Assembly (NCBI GenBank): GCA_021816155.1
Contig: JAKAZA010000021.1
Location: 1 to 37,196 of the forward strand
Origin: Pseudomonadota bacterium
GTDB lineage: Bacteria; Pseudomonadota; Alphaproteobacteria; Caulobacterales; Caulobacteraceae
DNA length: 37,196 nucleotides
Direction of reading: 5' to 3'
Shown: positions 24,743 through 32,277 of the stretch, one piece after another
Position numbering within the stretch: the stretch's first letter is position 1
How the letters are laid out: every line of letters begins with the position of its first letter
The notes under the pieces: model-generated
Told to the model about the DNA's origin: nothing
The model's database searches: none
Seen by the model: only the letters and a program-made list of their open reading frames with translations
Translations under genes and position numbers: made by a program

Positions 24743-25132
24743 ATGAAAGGTTTCGTCGCCGACATCGAAAGACTGACAGAGGCGAATGCGGACTTCCGTC
24801 GCGTCCTCTACACCGGCCATCACTTGCAGCTGGTGCTGATGACGTTGCAGCCCCGAGCCGAGATCGGCGAGGAAGTGCATGCCGACCGCGACCAGTTCTT
24901 CCGTATCGAGGCCGGCGCCGGAGAGGTCTGGATCGATGGCGCCCGCACGCCGGTCAGGGCCAACGACGCAATCGTCGCGCCGGCCGGGGCGCGGCACAAT
25001 GTGGTGAACACCGGGGACGAGCCGCTCAAGCTCTACACGCTGTACGGTCCGCCCGAGCATCGTGACCGGGTCGTCCACGCCACCAAGGCCGATGTGCGCG
25101 AGGAGCACTTCGATGGCGCTACGACGGAGTGA
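24743..25132 (+). CDS. Small cupin-domain protein
   Basis: Single-domain cupin of 129 residues, probably a metal-binding isomerase/epimerase or sensor of uncertain reaction. Cupin motif 1 reads GEEVHADRDQFFRIEAGAGEVW (one His, with Asp/Gln/Glu in ligand positions) and motif 2 reads APAGARHNVVNTG. The C-terminal His-rich tail (PEHRDRVVHATKADVREEH) resembles small cupins annotated as mannose-6-phosphate isomerase-like. AGGAGAGG lies 4-5 bases before the ATG. Its stop overlaps a GTG start of the next ORF. The 152 bases upstream hold no recognised feature. Confidence 0.85.
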   Translation: MKGFVADIERLTEANADFRRVLYTGHHLQLVLMTLQPRAEIGEEVHADRDQFFRIEAGAGEVWIDGARTPVRANDAIVAPAGARHNVVNTGDEPLKLYTLYGPPEHRDRVVHATKADVREEHFDGATTE

Positions 25133-25467
25133 GGAGCGCCATCGCTGAGAATTCCTGCCCCGTTCGTCAGCCCCCGACCGCCATGCGCCTGACCGCTAGC
25201 TTGTTCATCATCCTTTTCTTGTTCTCGCTCGTTCTCGCGTTCGCGGCTGGCCTCGTGATCGAGTCTTTCGAACTGCATCGCTTGGTCGAGAGCGCGAGGC
25301 GGTCCAATTGCGTGACTGTCGAGTCGGATTTCTCACATCTGAGATTTGTTGGATATAACTTAGCCCTCTTGATCGCCGCTATCGCGGCCATGGCGTATGC
25401 CGTCTTCCTGTTGATCGCGTTCGTCCTCAGAAAGCTCGTCGAGCTTGTCTTCTGGCGGTCGGCCTAG
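25129..25467 (+). CDS. Small two-TM membrane protein, hypothetical
   Basis: Not recognised. The protein is 112 residues if started at GTG 25129, which overlaps the cupin stop as GTGA and suggests coupling, or 94 residues from ATG 25183, which has no ribosome binding site. There are two hydrophobic helices (LFIILFLFSLVLAFAAGLVI and LALLIAAIAAMAYAVFLLIA) separated by a loop of about 40 residues with one Cys. Base composition and codon use are lower in GC than in neighbours (TTA, ATA-like AT-rich stretches around 25310-25370), a possible sign of transfer or weak selection. Confidence 0.55.
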   Translation: MRSAIAENSCPVRQPPTAMRLTASLFIILFLFSLVLAFAAGLVIESFELHRLVESARRSNCVTVESDFSHLRFVGYNLALLIAAIAAMAYAVFLLIAFVLRKLVELVFWRSA

Positions 25468-25529
25468 AAGGCGCTGACCGCCTCGCCGTGCTCCTTCTGA
25501 TGCGGCAAGGCCACGGGCGCGACGGGTCG

Positions 25530-25546
25530 TCGGTCGATTTGACCGA
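25530..25546. repeat. Inverted repeat TCGGTC-N5-GACCGA
   Basis: Perfect 6-bp arms with a 5-base spacer in the 148-base gap between the small membrane protein and the Kdo hydroxylase gene. It could be a weak terminator or an operator; there is no U-run. Confidence 0.3.
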
Positions 25547-25615
25547 GATCAACGCTCCCGCGGGGCGGCGGCCGTGTCTGCGCGGCGGATTCTCCGATTG
25601 CGGGGCCACGCCACG

Positions 25616-26455
25616 ATGCAAGCACCGACCCTCGACGACCCCGACGACCTGAGCTTCAAGCTCGAGCGCGAAGCCTTCGCCAGGGCGCCCGACCGCAGTT
25701 TCGACGTGAGCCGCGAGGAGCGGCGGCTGCTGGGCGTCGAGGCCGCGCGTGGCCGGCGCAAAGTCGTCAGCTACGACCCTGGACGTCGCCGCCTGAAGGG
25801 CTGGCCGGGCGCCCAGGACGAAGGCGAGGCGGTCAAGGCGATGCTGGCGCGATTTGCGTCATGGGCCTCGGACCTCGTCCGAGACCTCGCGCCGAGCTAC
25901 GCTGGCCGGATCGAGCTCGCCCGCGCCAGTTATCGGCCGCGGCGGATCGAGGACGCGCCGCTGAGCTGGCGCAAGGACGACCGCCGACTCCATCTCGACG
26001 CATTCCGCACCCGCCCAGTGGGCGGGCGCCGCATCCTGAGGCTCTTCGCCAACGTGGATGCCGAACGCGAGCGCGTCTGGGACCTCGGCGAGGACTTCAC
26101 CCGCCACGCGCGGCGCTTCCTGCCGCTCACGCGTCCTGCGACGCCTGGCGTTCCAACCCTGCTCGCCGCGGTCGGCGCCACCAAAGCCGTCCGCACGCCG
26201 TACGACCAGCTGATGCTTCAGATTCACGACCTGGCCAAGAGCGACGAGGGATACCAGCGGACGTCGCGGCTGCGGCAGGAGACGTTCGAGCCCGGCGAGA
26301 CCTGGCTGGCGTTCACCGATCAGATTCCCCACGCCGTGGTCGCCGGACGGATGATGCTGGAGCAGACCTTCTACCTGCCGGTCGACGCGCTGCATGACGA
26401 GCAACGTTCGCCGCTCCGCATCCTCGAACATCTGACCGGACGCTCCCTAGTCTAG
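25616..26455 (+). CDS. kdoO: Kdo hydroxylase family protein (KdoO-like, Fe(II)/2-oxoglutarate type)
   Basis: Homologue of Kdo 3-hydroxylase, which converts Kdo on lipid A to Ko in the LPS inner core at the cytoplasmic face. The protein is 279 residues. The conserved core runs SWRKDDRRLHLDAF, RRILRLFANVD, the block PYDQLMLQIHDLAKSDEGYQ, then TWLAFTDQIPHAVVAG and MMLEQTFYLPV. The iron triad is likely H126, D128 and H239. ATG at 25616 is chosen; an in-frame GTG at 25574 adds 14 residues, and neither has a good ribosome binding site. The cupin and envelope-type genes nearby fit a surface role. The family call is strong; the exact acceptor is inferred. Confidence 0.85.
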   Translation: MQAPTLDDPDDLSFKLEREAFARAPDRSFDVSREERRLLGVEAARGRRKVVSYDPGRRRLKGWPGAQDEGEAVKAMLARFASWASDLVRDLAPSYAGRIELARASYRPRRIEDAPLSWRKDDRRLHLDAFRTRPVGGRRILRLFANVDAERERVWDLGEDFTRHARRFLPLTRPATPGVPTLLAAVGATKAVRTPYDQLMLQIHDLAKSDEGYQRTSRLRQETFEPGETWLAFTDQIPHAVVAGRMMLEQTFYLPVDALHDEQRSPLRILEHLTGRSLV

Positions 26456-26566
26456 CGTCCGGGACCGGCCCCGCGCACGCGGCGGGCGACAGTCGACCCT
26501 CGCCGCGCTAGCTGTCGGCGACGCCGAATCGGCGACGATCCGGCCCGTGCGCGGGAGGGAGGCTGC

Positions 26567-28051
26567 ATGACCGACGCCCTGGCGGCGCTGCGCGACGTGC
26601 GCGGGCGCTTCCTGCTGATCTGGGTGATCCCGATCGCCCTGCTGGGCGCCGTGAGCTTCGCCCCGCCAATCCTGAACGACGGCGACACCTTCTGGCATGT
26701 CGCCGCCGGCCGCTGGATCCTCGCGCACCACGCAGTGCCGCGCTTCGATCCGTTCTCGTTCACCTTCGCGGGGCGCCCGTGGGTGGCGCACGAGTGGCTG
26801 AGCGAGACGGTCATGGCTGCGGCCTATCTCGCCGTCGGCTGGGGTGGCGTGATGTCGCTGACAGGGCTCGCCGTGGCCGTGGTGGCGGCGGTGAGCGGCG
26901 CCTGGCTGCTGCGCTGGCTGTCGCCTCTCTCGGCGACCTTGGCGCTCGCCCTCGGTCTCGCCTGCATCGCCCCGGGCATGCTGGCGAGGCCGCACCTGCT
27001 CGCGCTGCCGCTCGCGGCGGTGTGGACCGTGGCCCTGCTGGAGGCCCGTGCGGCGGGCCGCGCGCCCGGCCTCTGGCTTGCGCTCGTCATGGTGGTCTGG
27101 GCCAACATGCACTCGAGCTTCGTGGTCGGCCTCGGCCTGGCCGGCGCATTCGCGCTCGAGGCCGCGCTGGAGGTTCGGTTCGGTCGCTGGCGCATGCTCC
27201 GCGGGTGGGCCGAATTCGTCGCGCTCTCTGTCCTCGCGGCGCTCGTGACCCCCAACGGGATCGACGGCCTCGCCTTCCCGCTGCGGGTTATGAACATGAA
27301 GACGCTGCCCATGATCGCCGAGTGGCTGCCGCCGGACTTCATGCGCCTCTCGCCGCTGGAAGTTGCGCTGCTCGCCGGCGTCTTCGCGGCCTTCTGGCGT
27401 GGCGTCCGGCTCTCGGCGGTGCGCGCGCTCATCATCATCGGGCTGATCCACATGAGCGTGCAGCACGTGCGCCAGGAGGTGATGCTGGGCGCGATCGCTC
27501 CGCTGATCCTCGCCGAACCCTTCGGTCGCGCGCTGGGCCGGGCCGCGCCGGCAGACCCGGTGCGCTGGCGCATGCCCGCGCAGCAGGCGGCCCTGGGCGG
27601 CGCGCTCGCGGCGGCGATCCTGGTCGGCCGCTTGGTCGTTCCTTATCATCGCGTCGACGGCCCGACCGCGCCGGTCGCCGCGTTCGCGAATGTGCCGGCC
27701 GCCCTGCGCGCGCAGCCGGTCATCAATGACTACAACTTCGGCGGCTACCTGATCTTCAGGGGCGTCCGGCCCTACATCGACGGCCGGGCGGACATGTACG
27801 GCGACGACTTCGTCGCGGCCGACCAGGCGTTGCAGGACGGCGACCCCGCCCAGCTCGCCGCCGTGCTGAGGCGCTACGGGATACGCTGGGCGCTCCTGCG
27901 TCCCACCTTGCGGCTGACGCGCGACCTGGAGGCCGCCGGTTGGCGGCGGCTCTACGCCGACAGGTATGCGGTCGCGCTCGAGAGACCGGTGGCGCCTACG
28001 CCGTCGCCTCTACGGCCAGCCGCAGCTCCGCGATCATCCGTTCCCGGATGA
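26567..28051 (+). CDS. GT-C-like polytopic membrane protein, function unknown
   Basis: Integral membrane protein of 494 residues with about 10-11 hydrophobic helices. The first periplasmic loop [16 protein letters not shown] and WVAHEWLSE resemble the acidic first loop of GT-C glycosyltransferases that use polyprenyl-phosphate sugars. The C-terminal soluble part contains [12 protein letters not shown] and [12 protein letters not shown], common in this uncharacterised group. GGGAGGGAGG precedes the ATG. The last 56 bases overlap the convergent acyl-CoA ligase gene. It may modify an envelope glycan, which fits the Kdo hydroxylase upstream, but this is inference. Confidence 0.75.
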   Translation: MTDALAALRDVRGRFLLIWVIPIALLGAVSFAPPILNDGDTFWHVAAGRWILAHHAVPRFDPFSFTFAGRPWVAHEWLSETVMAAAYLAVGWGGVMSLTGLAVAVVAAVSGAWLLRWLSPLSATLALALGLACIAPGMLARPHLLALPLAAVWTVALLEARAAGRAPGLWLALVMVVWANMHSSFVVGLGLAGAFALEAALEVRFGRWRMLRGWAEFVALSVLAALVTPNGIDGLAFPLRVMNMKTLPMIAEWLPPDFMRLSPLEVALLAGVFAAFWRGVRLSAVRALIIIGLIHMSVQHVRQEVMLGAIAPLILAEPFGRALGRAAPADPVRWRMPAQQAALGGALAAAILVGRLVVPYHRVDGPTAPVAAFANVPAALRAQPVINDYNFGGYLIFRGVRPYIDGRADMYGDDFVAADQALQDGDPAQLAAVLRRYGIRWALLRPTLRLTRDLEAAGWRRLYADRYAVALERPVAPTPSPLRPAAAPRSSVPG

Positions 28052-29687
28052 TGAACTTCTGCACCTTGCCGGTGACGGTCATCGGAAACTCGTCGACGAA
28101 GCGCACGTAGCGCGGCGCCTTGAAGTGGGCGACTTGCCCGCGGCACCAGCTGCGAATCTCCTCCTCGTCGGCGCTTTCACCGGGATGCAGGCGGATCCAG
28201 GCGCAGAGCTCCTCGCCCATCCGCGGATCGGGCAGGCCCACCACCTGCACGTCGGCGATCTTCGGGTGGGTGTAGAGGAATTCCTCGATCTCGCGCGGAT
28301 AGATGTTCTCGCCGCCGCGGATGACCATATCCTTGATGCGTCCGACGATGTTGCCGTAGCCCGCCGCGTCGATCGTTCCGAGATCCCCGGTGTGCATCCA
28401 GCCCTCGGCGTCGATCGCCTCGGCGGTCTTTTCCGGATCGTCCCAGTACCCCAGCATCACCGAATAGCCGCGCGTGCAGAGCTCGCCTGCGACGCCCCGC
28501 GGCGTCGTCGCCCCCGTCTCGTTCACCACCTTCACTTCGAGATGCGGCTGAACGCGGCCGATGGTGGAGACACGCCGCTCCAGCGGGTCGTCGGGGCCGG
28601 TCTGGAAGCTCACGGGGCTCGTCTCGGTCATGCCGTAGGCGATTGTCACCTCGCCCATGTGCATCTTCCCGATCACCTGTTTCATCACCTCGATCGGGCA
28701 CGGCGAGCCGGCCATGATGCCGGTGCGCAGGGACGAGAGGTCGCGCCTGGCGAAGCTCGGCGAAGCGAGCGCCGCGATGAACATGGTCGGCACGCCATAG
28801 AGCGACGTGCAGCGCTCGGTCTCGACCGCAGCCAGCGTCGCGTCGGCGTCGAAGGTCGGCGCTGGGTAGACCATCGCAGCGCCGTGCGTCACCGCTGCGA
28901 GGTTCCCCATCACCATGCCGAAGCAGTGGTAGAGCGGCGCGGGAATGCAGATCCGGTCGGTCGCCGTGAGCCGCTGGGCGAGGCCTACGAAGTAGCCGTT
29001 GTTGAGGATGTTGCGGTGGGTGAGCGTCGCGCCCTTGGGCAGGCCGGTCGTGCCGCTGGTGAACTGGATGTTGATCGCGTCGGTGTTGCGCAGCGTGTCC
29101 GCGATGCGGAGCACCTCTTCGTCGTGCGAAGGCTCGGCAAGCCCGGGGATGTCGTCGAAGTCGAACCAGCCCGGCCGCGCTCCGCCGCCGATCTTGATGG
29201 CCGCGCGCAGCGACGGCAGCCGCTCGGCCTGCAACGCGCCGAGGAAGGCGTCCGACAGCTCGGGCGCCAGCGACTCGACCATGCCGACATAGTCACTGGT
29301 CTTGTAACTTTCCGCGCAGACCAGCGCGCGCACGCCCACCTTGTTGAGCGTGTATTCCAGCTCATGGAGTCGATAGGCGGGGTTGATGGTGACGAGGATC
29401 AGTCCGACCTTGGCGGCGGCGAACTGGGTCAGGGCCCATTCGGCGCAGTTGGGCGACCAGACGCCGATCCGCTCGCCCGGCTCCAGGCCTAGCGCGACGA
29501 GCCCGGCCGCAACATCATGGGCCTTGGTCGCCAGTGTGCGCCAGCTCCAGCGGACACGCTGGTGGCAAGACACGAGCGCGTCGGCCTCGCCCCAGCGGCT
29601 CGCTGCGGCCTCCAGCGCGGCGCCGATCGTCATCTCGAGCAGCGGTGGCGCGTCGGCGCCCTTCACCCAGCTGAGCGTCTCGTCCAT
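27996..29687 (-). CDS. AMP-binding acyl-CoA ligase (ACSF2-like)
   Basis: Activates a carboxylic acid (probably medium or long chain) to its CoA thioester via an acyl-adenylate, in the cytoplasm. The protein is 563 residues. The P-loop-like motif [11 protein letters not shown] is at 209-219. [13 protein letters not shown] is at 351-363 and MHTGDLG is at 431-437. The hinge [16 protein letters not shown] and the catalytic lysine K541 in TGKVQK complete the set. The text around [14 protein letters not shown] and the [13 protein letters not shown] block resembles ACSF2-type ligases. ATG at 29687 (AGGAG 7 bases upstream) is preferred to ATG 29720. It overlaps the convergent membrane protein gene by 56 bases. 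Likely fatty-acid or aromatic-acid catabolism. Confidence 0.92.
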   Translation of the reverse strand: MDETLSWVKGADAPPLLEMTIGAALEAAASRWGEADALVSCHQRVRWSWRTLATKAHDVAAGLVALGLEPGERIGVWSPNCAEWALTQFAAAKVGLILVTINPAYRLHELEYTLNKVGVRALVCAESYKTSDYVGMVESLAPELSDAFLGALQAERLPSLRAAIKIGGGARPGWFDFDDIPGLAEPSHDEEVLRIADTLRNTDAINIQFTSGTTGLPKGATLTHRNILNNGYFVGLAQRLTATDRICIPAPLYHCFGMVMGNLAAVTHGAAMVYPAPTFDADATLAAVETERCTSLYGVPTMFIAALASPSFARRDLSSLRTGIMAGSPCPIEVMKQVIGKMHMGEVTIAYGMTETSPVSFQTGPDDPLERRVSTIGRVQPHLEVKVVNETGATTPRGVAGELCTRGYSVMLGYWDDPEKTAEAIDAEGWMHTGDLGTIDAAGYGNIVGRIKDMVIRGGENIYPREIEEFLYTHPKIADVQVVGLPDPRMGEELCAWIRLHPGESADEEEIRSWCRGQVAHFKAPRYVRFVDEFPMTVTGKVQKFIIRERMIAELRLAVEATA

Positions 29688-29742
29688 CCGGTCGCTCCTG
29701 TCCCCGAGGAGCGACTCCATACCCGATCCTGGATGCGCGCAA

Positions 29743-29776
29743 GGGCCCTCCCTCCCGCAACCGGGAGGGAGGGCCC
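29743..29776 (-). terminator. 15-bp perfect hairpin after the UrcA-like gene
   Basis: Arms GGGCCCTCCCTCCCG (29743-29757) and CGGGAGGGAGGGCCC (29762-29776) with the loop CAAC; one more A-T pair can be added. It begins 8 bases after the UrcA-like stop on the minus strand and precedes the ligase gene. Only two T follow, so it is a terminator candidate without a real U-tract. Confidence 0.6.
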
Positions 29777-29784
29777 TGCCAGGG

Positions 29785-30051
29785 TCAGCGGCTCGCGAGG
29801 CCGCGCATCGCGGCGTACTTCGCGTCCGCGCTCGTGACCGACCTGTCTATGCAGGAGGCGTGCTCGTAGAACCGGACGAGCTGGCTCTCGTCGGCGAGCG
29901 CCGCCTGGCACGCGGCTTGTGCGGCGCGGAAGATGGCGGCGTGCGCCGCCGAAGCGTCGAGGCCGCCGACATTGACGATGACATCCGTTCCGGCGAATGC
30001 CGGAGCAGCAATGGCGCCGAAGGCGATCGCGAAAGCGATTTTGCGGAACAT
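29785..30051 (-). CDS. UrcA-like small exported protein
   Basis: Protein of 88 residues with a clear signal peptide ([20 protein letters not shown], cleavage after residue 20). The mature part has the UrcA-family layout: a short strand (VIVNVGGLD), then a helix with A-A-x-x-A-C, then a second Cys (HASCIDRSV) and a terminal helix. The two Cys could form a disulfide in the periplasm. UrcA proteins are small, of unknown function and common in Caulobacterales and Sphingomonadales. The family match is by pattern only. It is followed by a strong hairpin. Confidence 0.55.
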   Translation of the reverse strand: MFRKIAFAIAFGAIAAPAFAGTDVIVNVGGLDASAAHAAIFRAAQAACQAALADESQLVRFYEHASCIDRSVTSADAKYAAMRGLASR

Positions 30052-30269
30052 GTGAGATTTTCCAAGCTAGAGGTTGTTTCAACCCCTCGCCCGAACGCTT
30101 CCCTGGGTCCTTAGCTGGACCGCTGCGACAAATCATACGGCCCTCCGCCGATCGTCTGCAAGCTCGTGGCGGGCAGTCCGGGCCGGCGCCGGCGCTCGTG
30201 CCCGGAAGCTGTTCACTTGGGGCCAAGCGATGCTCGATCATCGCGCGGCGCGCGTCCGCGCCGTCGCGA
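30052..30269. other. Intergenic region (218 bases) upstream of the UrcA-like gene
   Basis: No gene recognised. It holds a GGTTG-TTT-CAACC mini-hairpin near 30075-30087, a GC palindrome around 30182-30195 and, next to the BRCT/TPR gene end, two tandem hairpins listed as a terminator candidate. Confidence 0.5.
30227..30263 (-). terminator. Tandem hairpins after the BRCT/TPR gene
   Basis: CGGCGCG / CGCGCCG (30246-30252 with 30257-30263), then GCGATG / CATCGC (30227-30232 with 30239-30244). They start 6 bases past the stop codon on the minus strand and would close the ligD-ku transcript. No U-run. Confidence 0.35.
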
Positions 30270-31334
30270 TCAGGCGATCAGGGCCGTGCAGTACCGGATC
30301 GCGCGCCGCGCCTTGGCCGCCCAATCATCCGGAGGGTCGAGCGCCAGGTAGCGCTCGAACAGCGCCTTGGCTTCGCCGACCGCGCCGGCCTTCATCCGGA
30401 GTTGGGCGAGGTTGAACGCGGCGTCGGCGTAAGCTGGATCAGCCTCCAGCACGCGCGCCAGCTCCGCGGTCGCCGCTTCCGGCTTGCCTTGCGCCTCCAA
30501 CGCCTGGGCGAGGTTGTAGCGCGCCTCCACCAGACCGCTGTCACGGGCGAGCGCCTGCTGGTAGGCGAGCACGGCCGCGGCCGGCTCGCCGCGGGCCATC
30601 ATCAGGTTGCCAAGATTGTAGGGCGCGAGCGCGTCGCGCCGGTCGGCTCGGGCGCAAAGGTCGTAGAGGCGCGCGGCCTCGGACAACTCGCCCTCGGCCT
30701 CAGCGATCGTCGCGGCCTCGAAGAGCTCCTCGACCGACGCGTGATCCTCGTCGAGCGCGAGCACGCCTTGGCCTTCCAGCGTCGTCAGACCGTCATCCCA
30801 TTGCAGCGCGGCCTCGCCGGCGGGGGTCAGCACGACCTTGTGGCGGCCGAGCGGGGCCACGTCGCGTGCAATGATCAGAATACGGACGATCTCGCCAAGC
30901 GAGCGGCCGCCGGCGGCGAGCTCGGCCGCCGTCCGAACGACCGCCGCGTCTCCGAACCGGCAGTGCGGGCCGTCGAGCTCGATCAGGTCGAAGGCGGCGA
31001 GGATGTCAGCATCCGCGTGTGAGAGCGACGTCGACGCAAGCGCTGCGGCGAGTGGAAGGGTCGCTGGCGGGGCCGCTTCGCCCGCGAGCTCGGCCAGGAA
31101 TGCCTGCTCGCTCCGCACCGAGGCGCCGCGGCCCTTGGCGGACGCGATCCTAGCGCCGAGCGAGCCGCCGTCGATCAGGGCTTCGGCGCGCGCGCCCACG
31201 ACGAGGACGTCGCTGCGGCGGGTGAGATCGCGGGCGACGCAACCGCCCGCCTCGCCGATCTGCTTCGCCAGGCGGTCACGAACACCGGGCGTGAAGCGTC
31301 CGTAGAGCGCGAAGGAGCGGCCCCGAAGCTGCAT
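30270..31334 (-). CDS. BRCT - MerR-like - TPR protein, third gene of the NHEJ operon
   Basis: No characterised homologue recognised. The protein is 354 residues in three parts. A BRCT-like domain (about 1-85) starts with LRGRSFALYGRF and contains VARDLTRRSDVLVVG. A degenerate MerR-type winged helix spans about 103-155 (LSHADADILAAFDLIEL, then RFGDAAVVRTAAELAAGG and SLGEIVRIL). At least three TPR repeats (about 203-335) contain APYNLGNLMMARGEPAAAV and ARYNLAQALEAQGKPEAA. ATG at 31334 lies 22 bases after ku, so it is co-transcribed with ligD and ku. The domain set suggests a DNA-end or protein-scaffold role in end joining. That role is inference from domains and position. Confidence 0.75.
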   Translation of the reverse strand: MQLRGRSFALYGRFTPGVRDRLAKQIGEAGGCVARDLTRRSDVLVVGARAEALIDGGSLGARIASAKGRGASVRSEQAFLAELAGEAAPPATLPLAAALASTSLSHADADILAAFDLIELDGPHCRFGDAAVVRTAAELAAGGRSLGEIVRILIIARDVAPLGRHKVVLTPAGEAALQWDDGLTTLEGQGVLALDEDHASVEELFEAATIAEAEGELSEAARLYDLCARADRRDALAPYNLGNLMMARGEPAAAVLAYQQALARDSGLVEARYNLAQALEAQGKPEAATAELARVLEADPAYADAAFNLAQLRMKAGAVGEAKALFERYLALDPPDDWAAKARRAIRYCTALIA

Positions 31335-31356
31335 GGCGCCCTGCTTATAGACGGAT

Positions 31357-32265
31357 TCAGCCGCCCGCCTTGCGCTTCTTCGACGGCGTTGTCGGCGCGG
31401 CCGCGACTTTCGCGCCGGCCTTGGCGCCCGTCGCCTTGGCGGGCTTCGCGCCAGCCTCGCCGGCCTTGCCCAGGCTCGGCGCGGGCGGGCGGCGCTCCTG
31501 CTCGATCGAGCGACGCAGAGCATCCATCAGGTTGACTACGTTGCCGCGCTCCGGCGCCTTGGCGATCACCGGCTGACCGCCGCTGATCTTGGACTTCACG
31601 AGGTCCATCAGCGCGACCTCGTAGCGATCCTCGAAGTGGGCGGGATCGAACTTCATCTCCTTCTGGCGGATGATCATCTCGGCCATGCCGAGCATATCGT
31701 CCGACAGCTTGACCTTCAGCGGCTCCAGCGCTGTCGCGGGCTCGCGGATTTCCCTGGCCGAGCGCAGAGTTATCAGGCGGAAGCCGTTCTCGATCGGCTC
31801 GATCGCCACCTGGCGTTCGCGTCCGGACAGCACGACACGCGCAATCGCGATCTTCTTTTCCTGCTTCATCGCTTCCAGAACGACCGCGAACGTCTCCTCG
31901 GCGATCGGCCCGTCCGGCGCAAGGTAGTAGGTGGCGTCGAAGTAGATCGGGTCGATGTCGCTCGTCTCGACGAAACCGTCGATATCGATAGCCTTGCTGG
32001 AGTCGATCTCGATCGCCTCCAGTTCGTCGTTGGAGACGACGACATAGCGATCCTTCTCGAACTGGTAGCCCTTCACCAGGTCCGCCCGGTCCACCTCGCC
32101 CAGTTCAGGGTCGTGGTAGCGCTGCTGGACGCGGTTCAGCGTGTCCTTGTGCAGCAGATTGAAGGAAACCTTGCCGGCGGAAGACGAAGTCGCCGGGTAG
32201 AGCTTCACGGGACAGGAGACCAGCGACAGCTTCAGGTAGCCTTTCCAACTCGCTCGTCCAGCCAT
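31357..32265 (-). CDS. ku: Ku homodimeric DNA-end-binding protein (bacterial NHEJ)
   Basis: Forms the ring that binds double-strand break ends and recruits LigD. The protein is 302 residues. The Ku core spans about 8-255: WKGYLKLSLVSCPVKLYPA, FNLLHKDTLNRVQQRY, VVVSNDELEAIEID, then PIYFDATYYLAPDG, the block MKQEKKIAIARVVL and the LigD-contacting region MAEMIIRQKEMKFDP. A low-complexity Ala/Lys tail (about 265-302, ending SKKRKAGG) resembles the basic extensions that modulate DNA binding. AAGGGG lies 8-9 bases before ATG 32265 and overlaps the ligD stop; the genes are 12 bases apart. Cytoplasmic. Confidence 0.96.
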   Translation of the reverse strand: MAGRASWKGYLKLSLVSCPVKLYPATSSSAGKVSFNLLHKDTLNRVQQRYHDPELGEVDRADLVKGYQFEKDRYVVVSNDELEAIEIDSSKAIDIDGFVETSDIDPIYFDATYYLAPDGPIAEETFAVVLEAMKQEKKIAIARVVLSGRERQVAIEPIENGFRLITLRSAREIREPATALEPLKVKLSDDMLGMAEMIIRQKEMKFDPAHFEDRYEVALMDLVKSKISGGQPVIAKAPERGNVVNLMDALRRSIEQERRPPAPSLGKAGEAGAKPAKATGAKAGAKVAAAPTTPSKKRKAGG

Positions 32266-32277
32266 TGGCCGCACCCC

